From contig NZ_PDWP01000008.1 in NCBI RefSeq assembly GCF_010093235.1, positions 59,701-123,700 on the forward strand: DNA of 64,000 nucleotides, read 5' to 3'. The notes under the pieces are model-generated. The model was not told the origin of the DNA. It worked only from the letters and a program-made list of their open reading frames with translations, and ran no database searches. The position numbers and the translations under genes are program-made. Position 1 is the stretch's first letter; every line of letters begins with the position of its first letter. The DNA is from Pseudoxanthomonas suwonensis. Lineage in GTDB: Bacteria; Pseudomonadota; Gammaproteobacteria; Xanthomonadales; Xanthomonadaceae. Positions 1-6,933 of this stretch are shown here, piece after piece.

Positions 1-47
1 CGGTAGTCGTGCCATAGCTTCCCCGGTCGCCCTTCATCAGTGCGACC

Positions 48-305
48 ATGTCAGGCAAGACCATCTATTCCGTCGCGTACCGGCAACTGGTTCAGCAGCT
101 ACGTGTCAAGCGCGAGGAAGCGGGCCTCACCCAGACAGCGTTAGCCGCGGCCTTGGGATGGCCACAGCAGCGCCTGTCCGCGGTTGAGGCGGGCGCGCGC
201 AGACTCGACGTTGTCGAGTTTCTGGAGCTGACGACACAGCTGGGCATGTCGCCAAGCAAGGCCGTGCAGATGGTGGCCAACCTGGTTGAGCCCCAGAAGT
301 CCTGA
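48..305 (+). CDS. Small XRE-family helix-turn-helix regulator
   Basis: An 85-residue protein that is almost entirely a lambda-repressor-like HTH. Residues about 15-70 read as the five-helix XRE fold, with the recognition stretch around TQTALAAALGWPQQRLSAVE. This family binds DNA as dimers and usually represses its own or neighbouring genes. No effector domain follows the HTH, so it is a minimal regulator. It lies at the left end of the window in the low-GC island, and no obvious partner gene is visible downstream on the same strand before the SRAP gene. The start ATG is the first in frame; its ribosome binding site is weak. Confidence 0.75.
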   Translation: MSGKTIYSVAYRQLVQQLRVKREEAGLTQTALAAALGWPQQRLSAVEAGARRLDVVEFLELTTQLGMSPSKAVQMVANLVEPQKS

Positions 306-373
306 GCATTCGCCAGGCGCTAGAGGCGGTCGATAGAGGCAGCCGGGGGGCGAACCTGATTTGGAGCATGCCG

Positions 374-664
374 TTAGACACCCCGATGGCGCGGCCGCCT
401 AGACAGCGCGGCAGCGACTTCTCGCCTGATCCGCGACTCGTGCCGGGCGGCCCAAATCTCGCAGCCGTGCCGTCCGCATTCCATACTCCGGCAGTCCCGC
501 ATCACAAGTGGGGCTTCGATGGGCCAATGGCACCAGAGGCGGGCCATCCAGGTCCCATTGACTCGTTCCTCGACGTAAGCCACCAGTACGCCCTGCAAGA
601 ACAAGCCGTTGGAAAACTTGGCGTGCTCCCAGCGGGGAGCCCGTTTTAAGCCGTCGGGAAGCAT
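374..664 (-). CDS. Small hypothetical protein, Trp- and Cys-containing
   Basis: A 96-residue ORF that I do not recognise. It reads more like protein than the overlapping plus-strand frame: it is charged and aromatic, with the stretch VNGTWMARLWCHWPIE followed by a CRSMECGRHGC segment that could be structural or metal-binding. An ATG at 664 is preceded by GGAGA about ten bases upstream; a GTG at 694 would add ten residues. It occupies the gap between the XRE gene and the SRAP gene. Support is coding appearance only, so it could be non-coding. Confidence 0.35.
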   Translation of the reverse strand: MLPDGLKRAPRWEHAKFSNGLFLQGVLVAYVEERVNGTWMARLWCHWPIEAPLVMRDCRSMECGRHGCEIWAARHESRIRREVAAALSRRPRHRGV

Positions 665-727
665 GGGCTGGCATTCTCCCCAATGCGGTCTCACGGTTTG
701 TGACGGGCCGGGTGTACGCTCAGCCTC

Positions 728-1648
728 ATGTGCTACTCCGCCCAGATCTACGCTGAGTTCAAGCGGTTCCAGCGAGAGTTCGGAGCCGTGATGGACTTGG
801 AGACCTACGTGGCCACCTTCTGGCCCGGGGAGAAAAAGTGGCCCCGCGCGAAGGCGCCGAGGGCGATGCTCCGAGAGCTGGAGGAGATGGGACCGCCGGA
901 GCTGCGGGAGGCGCTAGTTGCCCAGGACAAAGCCGACATTGCGGCGCTCGAGGCCGAGCTGTTTGACCTTCGCCGGCGCGTTGCGGATGCCCAGCGGTCG
1001 CTGCAGGTGAAGGAGACGAAGAAAGCCCTTGAGGACGTGCGCATTGGCACGAGCAAGGGTAAGGCGGCGCGACGACGGCTGGACATCCTGAAAGGCTTGT
1101 CCAGCGACGACGACCGGATCTTCCCAGGGATGTACGCGCCAGTGATGGTCTGGGAGGACGGTCAACGCGTGGTGAAGCCTATGCGCTACCAGTGCCGACC
1201 CGCGGACAAGCCGCCCTTGTACGACCGGAAGTTCCCCGGCACCTATAACGCCAGGCGAGACAACTTGGAAGGCTTCTGGCGCGACCTGTTTGGTGTCTCC
1301 CACGGGGTCATGGTGGCTAACCGCTTCTACGAGAATGTTGAGGGACCGGACGGGAGGAACCGGGTTCTTGAGTTCAGCCCGCGAGACGGGGGGCCGATGC
1401 TGGTGGCCTGCCTGTGGGCACGTTGGGTTGACGCGAAGGGGGAAGAACCTGAGCTGCTCAGCTTCGCGGCCATCACCGACGAACCCGAGCCAGAGGTAGC
1501 CGCCGTGGGCCATGACCGCACGATCATCAATCTCAAGCCCGAGCACCTGGACGGGTGGCTGGACCCGGATCCCGGCAACCTGGCGGCGCTGTATGCCATT
1601 TTGGACGACAAGCGGCATCCCTACTATGAGCATCGGGAGGTGGCATGA
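728..1648 (+). CDS. SRAP-family protein (YedK/HMCES-like abasic-site peptidase)
   Basis: A 306-residue protein starting Met-Cys. After Met removal, the exposed Cys2 is the catalytic residue by which SRAP proteins (YedK in E. coli, HMCES in humans) form a thiazolidine crosslink with abasic sites in single-stranded DNA. The family-typical YNAR segment is present at about residues 176-179, and FYEN and GHDRT segments follow where the family carries its Glu and His. The N-terminal part contains a charged, probably helical insert (about residues 40-120), so it is longer than YedK (about 220 residues). It lies in the same island as a UDG-like gene that could generate abasic sites; that functional link is inference. 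The start is fixed by the required N-terminal Cys. Confidence 0.8.
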   Translation: MCYSAQIYAEFKRFQREFGAVMDLETYVATFWPGEKKWPRAKAPRAMLRELEEMGPPELREALVAQDKADIAALEAELFDLRRRVADAQRSLQVKETKKALEDVRIGTSKGKAARRRLDILKGLSSDDDRIFPGMYAPVMVWEDGQRVVKPMRYQCRPADKPPLYDRKFPGTYNARRDNLEGFWRDLFGVSHGVMVANRFYENVEGPDGRNRVLEFSPRDGGPMLVACLWARWVDAKGEEPELLSFAAITDEPEPEVAAVGHDRTIINLKPEHLDGWLDPDPGNLAALYAILDDKRHPYYEHREVA

Positions 1649-1893
1649 AGACCAGGAGGCGATCGATATCCTGGTACGGCTGGAATCTAGATTGTGCGAA
1701 TTGGACGTGGCGTGCTGGATGGGAGAGCTCTTGGAGGCTTTGCCACGGAGGTGGAGCGTCTCATAGAGGACGTGTCCGCTGGACAGCTAGACCACGTACT
1801 ACAAGAATCAACGGCATGCTCTCAGCGGCCCGGGTCATCTCAGGAGACAATCAGGGCGAGGATGACGCAGACGACTTGGGCATGTTCCACTAA
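1626..1893 (+). pseudogene. Decayed small ORF upstream of the antitoxin
   Basis: Three overlapping frames each carry a short stretch that looks like real protein: ATG 1626 reads QEAIDILVRLESRLCELDVA until a stop at 1766, a second frame reads ATEVERLIEDVSAGQLDHVL (from about 1742), and a third ends GEDDADDLGMFH with a stop at 1891-1893. The last stop sits directly on the AAGGAGG ribosome binding site of the next gene, as in translationally coupled pairs. Joined by two frameshifts they would give a protein of about 85-90 residues. I read this as a degraded companion gene of the antitoxin, but sequencing errors or chance cannot be excluded. Confidence 0.35.
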
Positions 1894-1902
1894 GGAGGAC
1901 AC

Positions 1903-2370
1903 GTGGCTCATGATCGTGTAGCCAAGAGGAAGTTCTCTGAATTTCGAAACAGACTGCGCGGGGCTTGTCTTCTCGAACGCGTGCAGATCGAGCGGGATGG
2001 CGTACCAGCGGACGTCGTAGAAGGTCTGATCGCCCAGACGGCGCTCAGCACCTCAGTCTTCCGGTCCATCACCCGGATCCCGAAAGCCACCTACACCAAG
2101 GTGCTCCAGCAGCAGCAGCCCTTCCAAGGCGCAGTGGGCCATTCCATCGTTGGATTCATCGACCTCATCAACCTGGTTGAGGAGATGGTTCGCAGGGATC
2201 CGACTTGGGACGCAAAGGAATTCGATGCCGCAAAGTGGATCGCGAGTTGGATTCAACATCCTGTCTCAGCGCTGTGCGGGATGCGTCCTTATGAGCTTAT
2301 GGACACACCTACGGGGAGAGAGATGGTCATGAGGGTTCTTCGCGCTGCCCAAGAGGGCGTCTATCTCTGA
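1903..2370 (+). CDS. MbcA/ParS/Xre-type antitoxin
   Basis: A 155-residue protein whose C-terminal third matches the antitoxin Xre/MbcA/ParS toxin-binding domain (formerly DUF2384), ending in the diagnostic RPYELMDTPTGREMVMRVLR and GVYL. These antitoxins normally neutralise an adjacent RES-domain toxin that degrades NAD+ or ADP-ribosylates targets. The GTG start at 1903 is chosen because an excellent AAGGAGG lies at 1892-1898. No RES gene follows: about 370 bases downstream are without a convincing gene, so this appears to be an orphan. Its upstream neighbour looks decayed. Confidence 0.75.
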   Translation: MAHDRVAKRKFSEFRNRLRGACLLERVQIERDGVPADVVEGLIAQTALSTSVFRSITRIPKATYTKVLQQQQPFQGAVGHSIVGFIDLINLVEEMVRRDPTWDAKEFDAAKWIASWIQHPVSALCGMRPYELMDTPTGREMVMRVLRAAQEGVYL

Positions 2371-2737
2371 GACAGCGCACTCGGGAACTCAGGTGGTTGA
2401 GCGGGCATTTGCCAGAGCTGGATTGATGCGTTCCCCCGTCAGGTGGGAGTTTGAGTGAAATTAGCCTGTTTATCCAAAATCACTCAAATTCGTTCATCTG
2501 TTCAGGTAACAGCGGCCTAACTTCTAAGCCCTTTTCTGCGAGCGAAGCCGTAAGAATGCTTCGGCATCCGTGCACTTGTTGGTGAAACTGCGCCGCGAGG
2601 CCCCCTTGTGCCAAAAGACAGGGACGCCTTTGAGCCACGTAGATGCACACCTGTTTCGCATATTCCTTGGAATCCAGGTATCCGTCAGAGCCGCTTCAAG
2701 GCTAACAATTCAAATTCCACGTTGGGGGGCGGCACTC
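2371..2737. other. Intergenic stretch with a 9-bp inverted repeat
   Basis: No convincing gene. An AT-rich portion holds the inverted repeat TTTGAGTGA (2450-2458) / TCACTCAAA (2480-2488) with a 21-base spacer, which could be an operator or weak hairpin. This is where a RES toxin would be expected after the antitoxin, and none is readable in any frame. Confidence 0.4.
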
Positions 2738-3319
2738 GTGAAGGCCATAATTTTCGATGCGTTTGGGACACTGGTGCGATTCGGAAGCAGACGCTCTCCG
2801 TATCGCCGCCTTATGAAGTGCTTAGCAGAGATGGGACGGAGCCCGCAGGCGGCTGACGCCGCGAACGTCATGTCCTCACCGCTCGACCTCGCTGGGGCAG
2901 CGGCCTTCTTTGGAATCCCCATACGCGAGCAACTCTTGGACGAGCTGCAATCAGATCTTAAGCACGAGCTGGATTCGATCGCAGTCTATGAGGATGCCCG
3001 GGCGACGGTTCGATCAGCCAAGGAGCGAGGATGGAAGGTAGGTATCTGCTCCAACCTCGCTCTGCCGTACGGCGAGCGACTCAAATGTTTGCTACCGGAG
3101 ATGGACGCATACTCGCTGAGCTATGCCGTTGGGGCGATCAAGCCAGACCCGAGGATCTACCTCCACGCCTTGGACTCGCTGGGATGCTCAGCAGACGAGA
3201 CCTTCTTCGTTGGAGATACGTTTGATGCGGACTACGTCGGCCCGACGAGCATCGGCATGCGTGCATGGCACCTTCAGCGCGCACAAGGCGACACGCTCTT
3301 AGGATTGGTGCGAGGATAG
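2738..3319 (+). CDS. HAD-superfamily hydrolase
   Basis: A protein of about 193 residues with all four HAD motifs: the nucleophile DAFGT just after the start (the second Asp of the usual DxD is not present, as in FGT-type HADs), CSN in motif II, a Lys in IKPDPRIY (motif III) and VGDTFDADYVG in motif IV. It probably dephosphorylates a small phosphorylated metabolite, or acts as a haloacid-dehalogenase-like enzyme; the substrate cannot be told. The GTG at 2738 is chosen because HAD proteins begin a few residues before motif I, giving KAIIFDAFGT; the open frame runs further upstream but without homology. Confidence 0.85.
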   Translation: MKAIIFDAFGTLVRFGSRRSPYRRLMKCLAEMGRSPQAADAANVMSSPLDLAGAAAFFGIPIREQLLDELQSDLKHELDSIAVYEDARATVRSAKERGWKVGICSNLALPYGERLKCLLPEMDAYSLSYAVGAIKPDPRIYLHALDSLGCSADETFFVGDTFDADYVGPTSIGMRAWHLQRAQGDTLLGLVRG

Positions 3320-3345
3320 CGAGCCCCTCAGGGCCGCAACGTGGA

Positions 3346-3564
3346 TTACGCGGCGAGCACCGCTAGAAGCACTGTGGTTAAGGCGACGACACTCCTACAC
3401 AGGAAGTTCAGTTCCCTTCGTATGCTGGCGACGGGGCGACCATCGTGCTGTTGGATGTAAACGACGTCGCCCCACGCCCACCGAGCCAAGCGTCGCCGCC
3501 AACTTCGGAGTGTTGCCGCATCAATTGCCCTGGTTGCCCGGACCCGGATATGTGGATCCACCAC
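3346..3564 (-). CDS. Possible small membrane protein overlapping the XRE gene
   Basis: A 72-residue frame starting with GTG inside the 3' end of the XRE gene (44-base overlap) and ending in a hydrophobic segment, SVVALTTVLLAVLAA, that could span the membrane. The middle, WAWGDVVYIQQHDGRPVASI, looks protein-like. An overlap with an upstream XRE gene is typical of small toxin or membrane partners, but there is no recognisable homology and the ribosome binding site is weak. Confidence 0.3.
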   Translation of the reverse strand: MVDPHIRVRATRAIDAATLRSWRRRLARWAWGDVVYIQQHDGRPVASIRRELNFLCRSVVALTTVLLAVLAA

Positions 3565-3889
3565 GTACGATCTCTTGAATCGCGGATAGAAGTCTCTCTA
3601 CTGGCGCCTCACGTCCGGGCAGTTGCGCCAACAAGTGTTCCAGTAGTGCTCGAGTCCGGTCTGCGGCTCCCGCCTCCACAACGGGATTAATTTGCAAAAA
3701 TTTGCAAATACGTAGCACGTTCGGAGACAGAGTGGCCATCCGTCCGCGCTCAAATCGAGAGAGCTGCCCAGCATCAACTTTGGTCGCCGCAGCCAGGTGT
3801 TTCAACGTAAACCCCTGGCGCTTCCGAGCAACGCGCATCCTCGCACCGAGGAGCGCTGCATCTTCTGGCGAGTTGAAGCGATCGGCCAT
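3521..3889 (-). CDS. XRE-family transcriptional regulator, divergent from DUF4031 gene
   Basis: A 122-residue protein with an N-terminal XRE HTH (about residues 14-70, including LKHLAAATKVDAGQLSRFER) and a helical tail. It is transcribed away from the DUF4031 / MazG-like / UDG-like genes. A near-perfect palindrome (3890-3910) abuts its start codon, so it probably represses itself and the divergent operon. A direct repeat of AATTTGCAAA-like sequence lies within its own coding region near 3689-3710. Confidence 0.8.
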   Translation of the reverse strand: MADRFNSPEDAALLGARMRVARKRQGFTLKHLAAATKVDAGQLSRFERGRMATLSPNVLRICKFLQINPVVEAGAADRTRALLEHLLAQLPGREAPVERLLSAIQEIVRGGSTYPGPGNQGN

Positions 3890-3910
3890 ATATGCTAAAT
3901 ATTTGCATAT
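3890..3910. promoter_or_regulatory. Palindromic operator between XRE and DUF4031 genes
   Basis: ATATGC (3890-3895), T, AAATATTT (itself palindromic), GCATAT (3905-3910). The site touches the XRE start codon at 3889 and lies about 20 bases before the DUF4031 start at 3931, which suits repression of both divergent genes by the XRE protein. The assignment of the binding protein is inference from position. Confidence 0.55.
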
Positions 3911-3930
3911 TCAAAGCCCTTGCGCTAGCC

Positions 3931-4194
3931 ATGGCCGTCTACGTAGATTCAGAAGCAATTCGCTGGAGAGGGCGTGAGTGGTGCCACATCGTGGCCGATT
4001 CGCTAGACGAGCTTCACGAGTTTGCGGCGCGCCTCGGCCTTCAGCGCCGCTGGTTCCAGAATCGCGGGCGATATCCGCACTATGACGTGACAATGGCTGT
4101 CCGCATGCGGGCTTTACGCTTGGGTGCCATTGATGCCGATCGCGCGACCGTGATCGCCTGTTGCAAGCGCAATCGCCTCGCAGAGCAGAGCTGA
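3931..4194 (+). CDS. DUF4031 domain protein
   Basis: An 87-residue protein matching DUF4031: it opens AVYVD, has WRGREWCHIVADSLDELHEF (residues about 10-29), then WFQNRG and PHYDVT, which are the conserved blocks of this small family of unknown biochemical role. The ATG at 3931 is chosen because homology begins at this Met and it leaves the palindromic operator outside the gene; the frame opens further upstream at 3892. It is the first gene of the rightward operon, 32 bases ahead of the MazG-like gene. Confidence 0.75.
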   Translation: MAVYVDSEAIRWRGREWCHIVADSLDELHEFAARLGLQRRWFQNRGRYPHYDVTMAVRMRALRLGAIDADRATVIACCKRNRLAEQS

Positions 4195-4226
4195 GCTCAA
4201 GCCACCAGGTCAAACGAGGATCGTGC

Positions 4227-5429
4227 ATGACGCCTGCACTTCCGCAGCCCCAGCCGCTCTCGATTGCAGAGTACCTACTCAAGGCGCGCCGGACCAACAG
4301 GTTCGAAAGTAATCCAGAGGAATTCGACAACCTGCGGTTTGGCTACTTTGGCGAAACCGGTGGGCTCTTGGCCGCCGTTAAGAAGTCCGGCCGGGACCAG
4401 CTGTCTGAACCGCAAACCGCATCGGCCGCAGAAGAGCTAGGTGACGCTCTGTGGTATCTGACGAGCACTGCCCACTTCCTGGGAATCTCGGCTGACGAGC
4501 TCGGTGAGCATTGTCTAAAGCGGCTGCGGAGGAAGTTTGGGGACAACGACCGGCCTGCTGCACTACCAGTCACATTCAGGCATATCGACGCGCTGCTCGA
4601 TATCTATAAGGAAAGCTGGGACCTTGATCGCACCCAGCAGCTCGGGGTGCTTGCGAATTCCGCTGGCAATCTGGCCAACATCTCTCTCACCAAGCTGCAG
4701 GCCATGAGTCCCCCGGCCCTGCGCGAACACTTCGGCGTCCTGATCTCTGAGTGGGCGGTCACTTGTGGTTGTTTCGCCTTGCGCACCGAAGACATCGCGC
4801 GATCAAACTTGGAGAAGATCAGTAGCCGTTGGCCAGGGGAGACGTTGGAGTACCCCGAACACTTTGACTCTACGGGGAAATTTCCAGCGCATGAGCAGTT
4901 CCCGAGGCGCTTTGATATTGAGTTTATTGAGCGGGATGATCACGTTGTCCAAAGCTTAAAGGGGGTCTTCATCGGGGACCGACTGACAGACAATAGCCAT
5001 GAGCAAGATGACTACCGCTTCCACGACGTGTTCCATTTGGCCTATGTGGCCTACCTCGGATGGTCGCCGGTCTTCAGAGGATTGCTGAAGAGGAAGAGGA
5101 AGTCGCAACGCCGAATCGACGAAAACGAAGACGGCGCGCGGGCAATGATCATTGAAGAAGGCATCGCGACTTGGATCTTCAACCACGCGCGACGGTTCGA
5201 CTTCTATGAGAACGTCGAGGTAGGGAAGCTGGACTACAGCCTGCTGAAGCAGATCCAGAGCATGGTCGAGGGCTACGAAGTTGCGAAGTGCAAGCTTTGG
5301 CAGTGGGAACTCGCTATCCTTAAGGGCTTCGAAGTGTTCCGTCTCCTGCGACAGCATCGTGGTGGCGTCGTTACGGTTGACATGGAAGAGCACACTCTCA
5401 CCTTTCAGGCGCACCCGACAATCCGATGA
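4227..5429 (+). CDS. Two-domain MazG-like nucleotide pyrophosphohydrolase
   Basis: A 400-residue protein. Residues about 10-110 form a MazG-type all-alpha NTP pyrophosphohydrolase domain: FGETGGLLAAVKK supplies the first acidic helix and AAEELGDALWYL the EExxD metal-binding helix. Such domains hydrolyse NTPs or dNTPs to NMP and pyrophosphate. Residues about 220-400 are a second helical domain with DDYRFHDVFHLAYVAYLGW and EDGARAMIIEEGIATWIFNHA; its conserved His, Asp and Glu could form a second metal site. ATG 4227 has GAGGA seven bases upstream. Its stop overlaps the next start (ATGA), so it is coupled to the UDG-like gene. Confidence 0.75.
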   Translation: MTPALPQPQPLSIAEYLLKARRTNRFESNPEEFDNLRFGYFGETGGLLAAVKKSGRDQLSEPQTASAAEELGDALWYLTSTAHFLGISADELGEHCLKRLRRKFGDNDRPAALPVTFRHIDALLDIYKESWDLDRTQQLGVLANSAGNLANISLTKLQAMSPPALREHFGVLISEWAVTCGCFALRTEDIARSNLEKISSRWPGETLEYPEHFDSTGKFPAHEQFPRRFDIEFIERDDHVVQSLKGVFIGDRLTDNSHEQDDYRFHDVFHLAYVAYLGWSPVFRGLLKRKRKSQRRIDENEDGARAMIIEEGIATWIFNHARRFDFYENVEVGKLDYSLLKQIQSMVEGYEVAKCKLWQWELAILKGFEVFRLLRQHRGGVVTVDMEEHTLTFQAHPTIR

Positions 5430-6097
5430 ATCCTGCAGCATTCGTAAAGGCGTTGGCCGGGCTACGGCTGGAAAACGTCTTCAATCCATATCGGGACGTA
5501 TGTGAGGTCCACGATCGCGCGGATGCCGCAGAATCACGTCGACGGAACCTGAGAACGTACCTTGCGGCGTCCATTGAGTTGGGTGTGGATACGCTATGGA
5601 TGGGACGCGACCTTGGCTACCGCGGCGGGCGTCGCACTGGCCTGGCGTTGACCGACGAGTATCACCTTCCGGAACTGGCGCAACTCTATCCGGGCTGCCA
5701 ATCGCGCCAAGCCACGCACGGGCCTGCGGTTGCTGAGCGAACAGCTGCGGAAGTTTGGTCAGTTCTGCGGGCCGTCGAGGCGCCGCCACTTCTCTGGAAC
5801 GTCTTCCCCTTCCATCCACACGAGCCTGGGAATCCCTTCACTAATCGCCGGTTCACGACGAGAGAGTTGGACGCCGTCTGCGACCTTAACAGCGCGCTCA
5901 TCAGCTGGCTGAGGATCCGGCGAATCGTGGCGATAGGCCAAGATGCGGCCTCATACGCGCGGCTGTTCGGGGTGAAGGTGCTTACCGTGAGACACCCGAG
6001 TTACGGTGGCGTCCGGGAGTTCCGGGAAGGAATGCGGAGCATCTACGCGCTCCCAGACCGAACGACACCAGCAGCAGAACAGCCGTCCCTGCTTTAG
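5426..6097 (+). CDS. Uracil-DNA-glycosylase-superfamily-like protein
   Basis: A 223-residue protein with a UDG-like layout: motif A region WMGRDLGYRGGRRTG (residues about 58-72), a central WNVFPFHPHEPGNP (about 124-137), and the motif B-like VRHPSYGGVREF (188-199). UDGs excise uracil or related bases from DNA, leaving abasic sites. The match to any numbered UDG family is not exact, so the base specificity is open. It overlaps the MazG-like gene by four bases. Its stop (6095-6097) overlaps the stop of the convergent TS-like gene. Confidence 0.65.
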   Translation: MNPAAFVKALAGLRLENVFNPYRDVCEVHDRADAAESRRRNLRTYLAASIELGVDTLWMGRDLGYRGGRRTGLALTDEYHLPELAQLYPGCQSRQATHGPAVAERTAAEVWSVLRAVEAPPLLWNVFPFHPHEPGNPFTNRRFTTRELDAVCDLNSALISWLRIRRIVAIGQDAASYARLFGVKVLTVRHPSYGGVREFREGMRSIYALPDRTTPAAEQPSLL

Positions 6098-6930
6098 GGA
6101 GGGGGCGCCCCTAAGCTCGCGAGCAGTGCGTTGGTGCGTCCAACGCCACCAAAAGCCTCCACATCCAGCTTTGCCAATGTACTCACGCACGTCAATTGTC
6201 CAACGGCGTACCCAGACTCAGCGGCCACGAAAGACTGCAGTTGGCTGAGGCCGATCAGATTCCCTAGTGCTCGGCGGCCGTAGTAGTGGCTCCGATAGAT
6301 GGCAGTTAGATCGACGGCGTCGCGTGCCGGATTGAGCTTGAAGGTGAGATGGCTCAGGCAGGGAATATTGGTGTCAAGGCCGCCATCGCTCGACGGCGCG
6401 TAGATTGCAAGTTCACCGGCGACCTCACCGGCGACCTCACCGGCAACCTCACCATCTACAAGATCGGAAGGCTCGTGGACACCGAGCTCGTATGCAGAGG
6501 TGATCTTCCGTGTACCCGTCCTAGACCGCCTGAACTTCTGAACGATCGTATCCAGGGGATTGATCGACTCCGCCTTCTTGGGGTGCGGGCGCGACATGAG
6601 TCGCATGGCATATGTTCCCCAGGTATGTGGCTTCTGCCCCTTCTTCATGAGGGCCAAGTACTTATCGTAAAAGGCAGGGCACCCGTGGCGTGCGTAGAGC
6701 CGTTGGGGAAATATCGTCGCGGCCACGGTGTACACCCCAATGCCATCTCCTGTCGCGCGAAGCACGTTGTCAACGGCACTGATAACAGCTCGATCCTCAG
6801 GTCGGAGGGAGGATGGTGACTTGATCTCGAGCACGTAGTTGCGTGCGGTCCGAGAAGACTCAAGAGCCAAACTCTTCGTAGCCTCGAGCCACGCGGGTAC
6901 AACCCTCTCAAATTCGAACAACTTCGCCAT
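6094..6930 (-). CDS. Thymidylate-synthase-like protein
   Basis: A 278-residue protein resembling the thymidylate synthase / dCMP hydroxymethylase fold. PCLSHLTFKL (C191) aligns with the catalytic PCHAFFQF of ThyA; IYRSHYYGRRALGNLIGL carries the phosphate-binding Arg (R213) and the Asn (N224) that contacts the pyrimidine; VAAESGYAVGQLTCVS matches the strand after it. The His/Tyr block near the ThyA C terminus is missing, so the activity may differ or be lost. Residues 160-173 are a GEVA repeat linker. It is the last gene of the leftward operon, three bases after the protease gene, and converges on the UDG-like gene. Confidence 0.6.
   Translation of the reverse strand: MAKLFEFERVVPAWLEATKSLALESSRTARNYVLEIKSPSSLRPEDRAVISAVDNVLRATGDGIGVYTVAATIFPQRLYARHGCPAFYDKYLALMKKGQKPHTWGTYAMRLMSRPHPKKAESINPLDTIVQKFRRSRTGTRKITSAYELGVHEPSDLVDGEVAGEVAGEVAGELAIYAPSSDGGLDTNIPCLSHLTFKLNPARDAVDLTAIYRSHYYGRRALGNLIGLSQLQSFVAAESGYAVGQLTCVSTLAKLDVEAFGGVGRTNALLASLGAPPP
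6413..6460. repeat. 12-bp tandem repeat inside the TS-like gene
   Basis: About four copies of ACCGGCGACCTC, the last with one substitution. On the minus strand they encode the GEVA GEVA GEVA GEL stretch. Because the unit is a multiple of three, copy number can change without a frameshift. The repeat lies between the N-terminal part and the catalytic-Cys part of the protein. Confidence 0.8.
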
Positions 6931-6933
6931 GTC

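Noticed and set aside
2510..2600. GCCTAAC resembling an integron attC half-site
   Set aside because: No matching GTTRRRY partner at a suitable distance and no integrase gene in view.
3689..3710. Direct repeat AATTTGCAAA AATTTGCAAA as an operator
   Set aside because: It encodes an ordinary part of the XRE protein; kept only as a remark because it resembles the half-site at 3890-3910.
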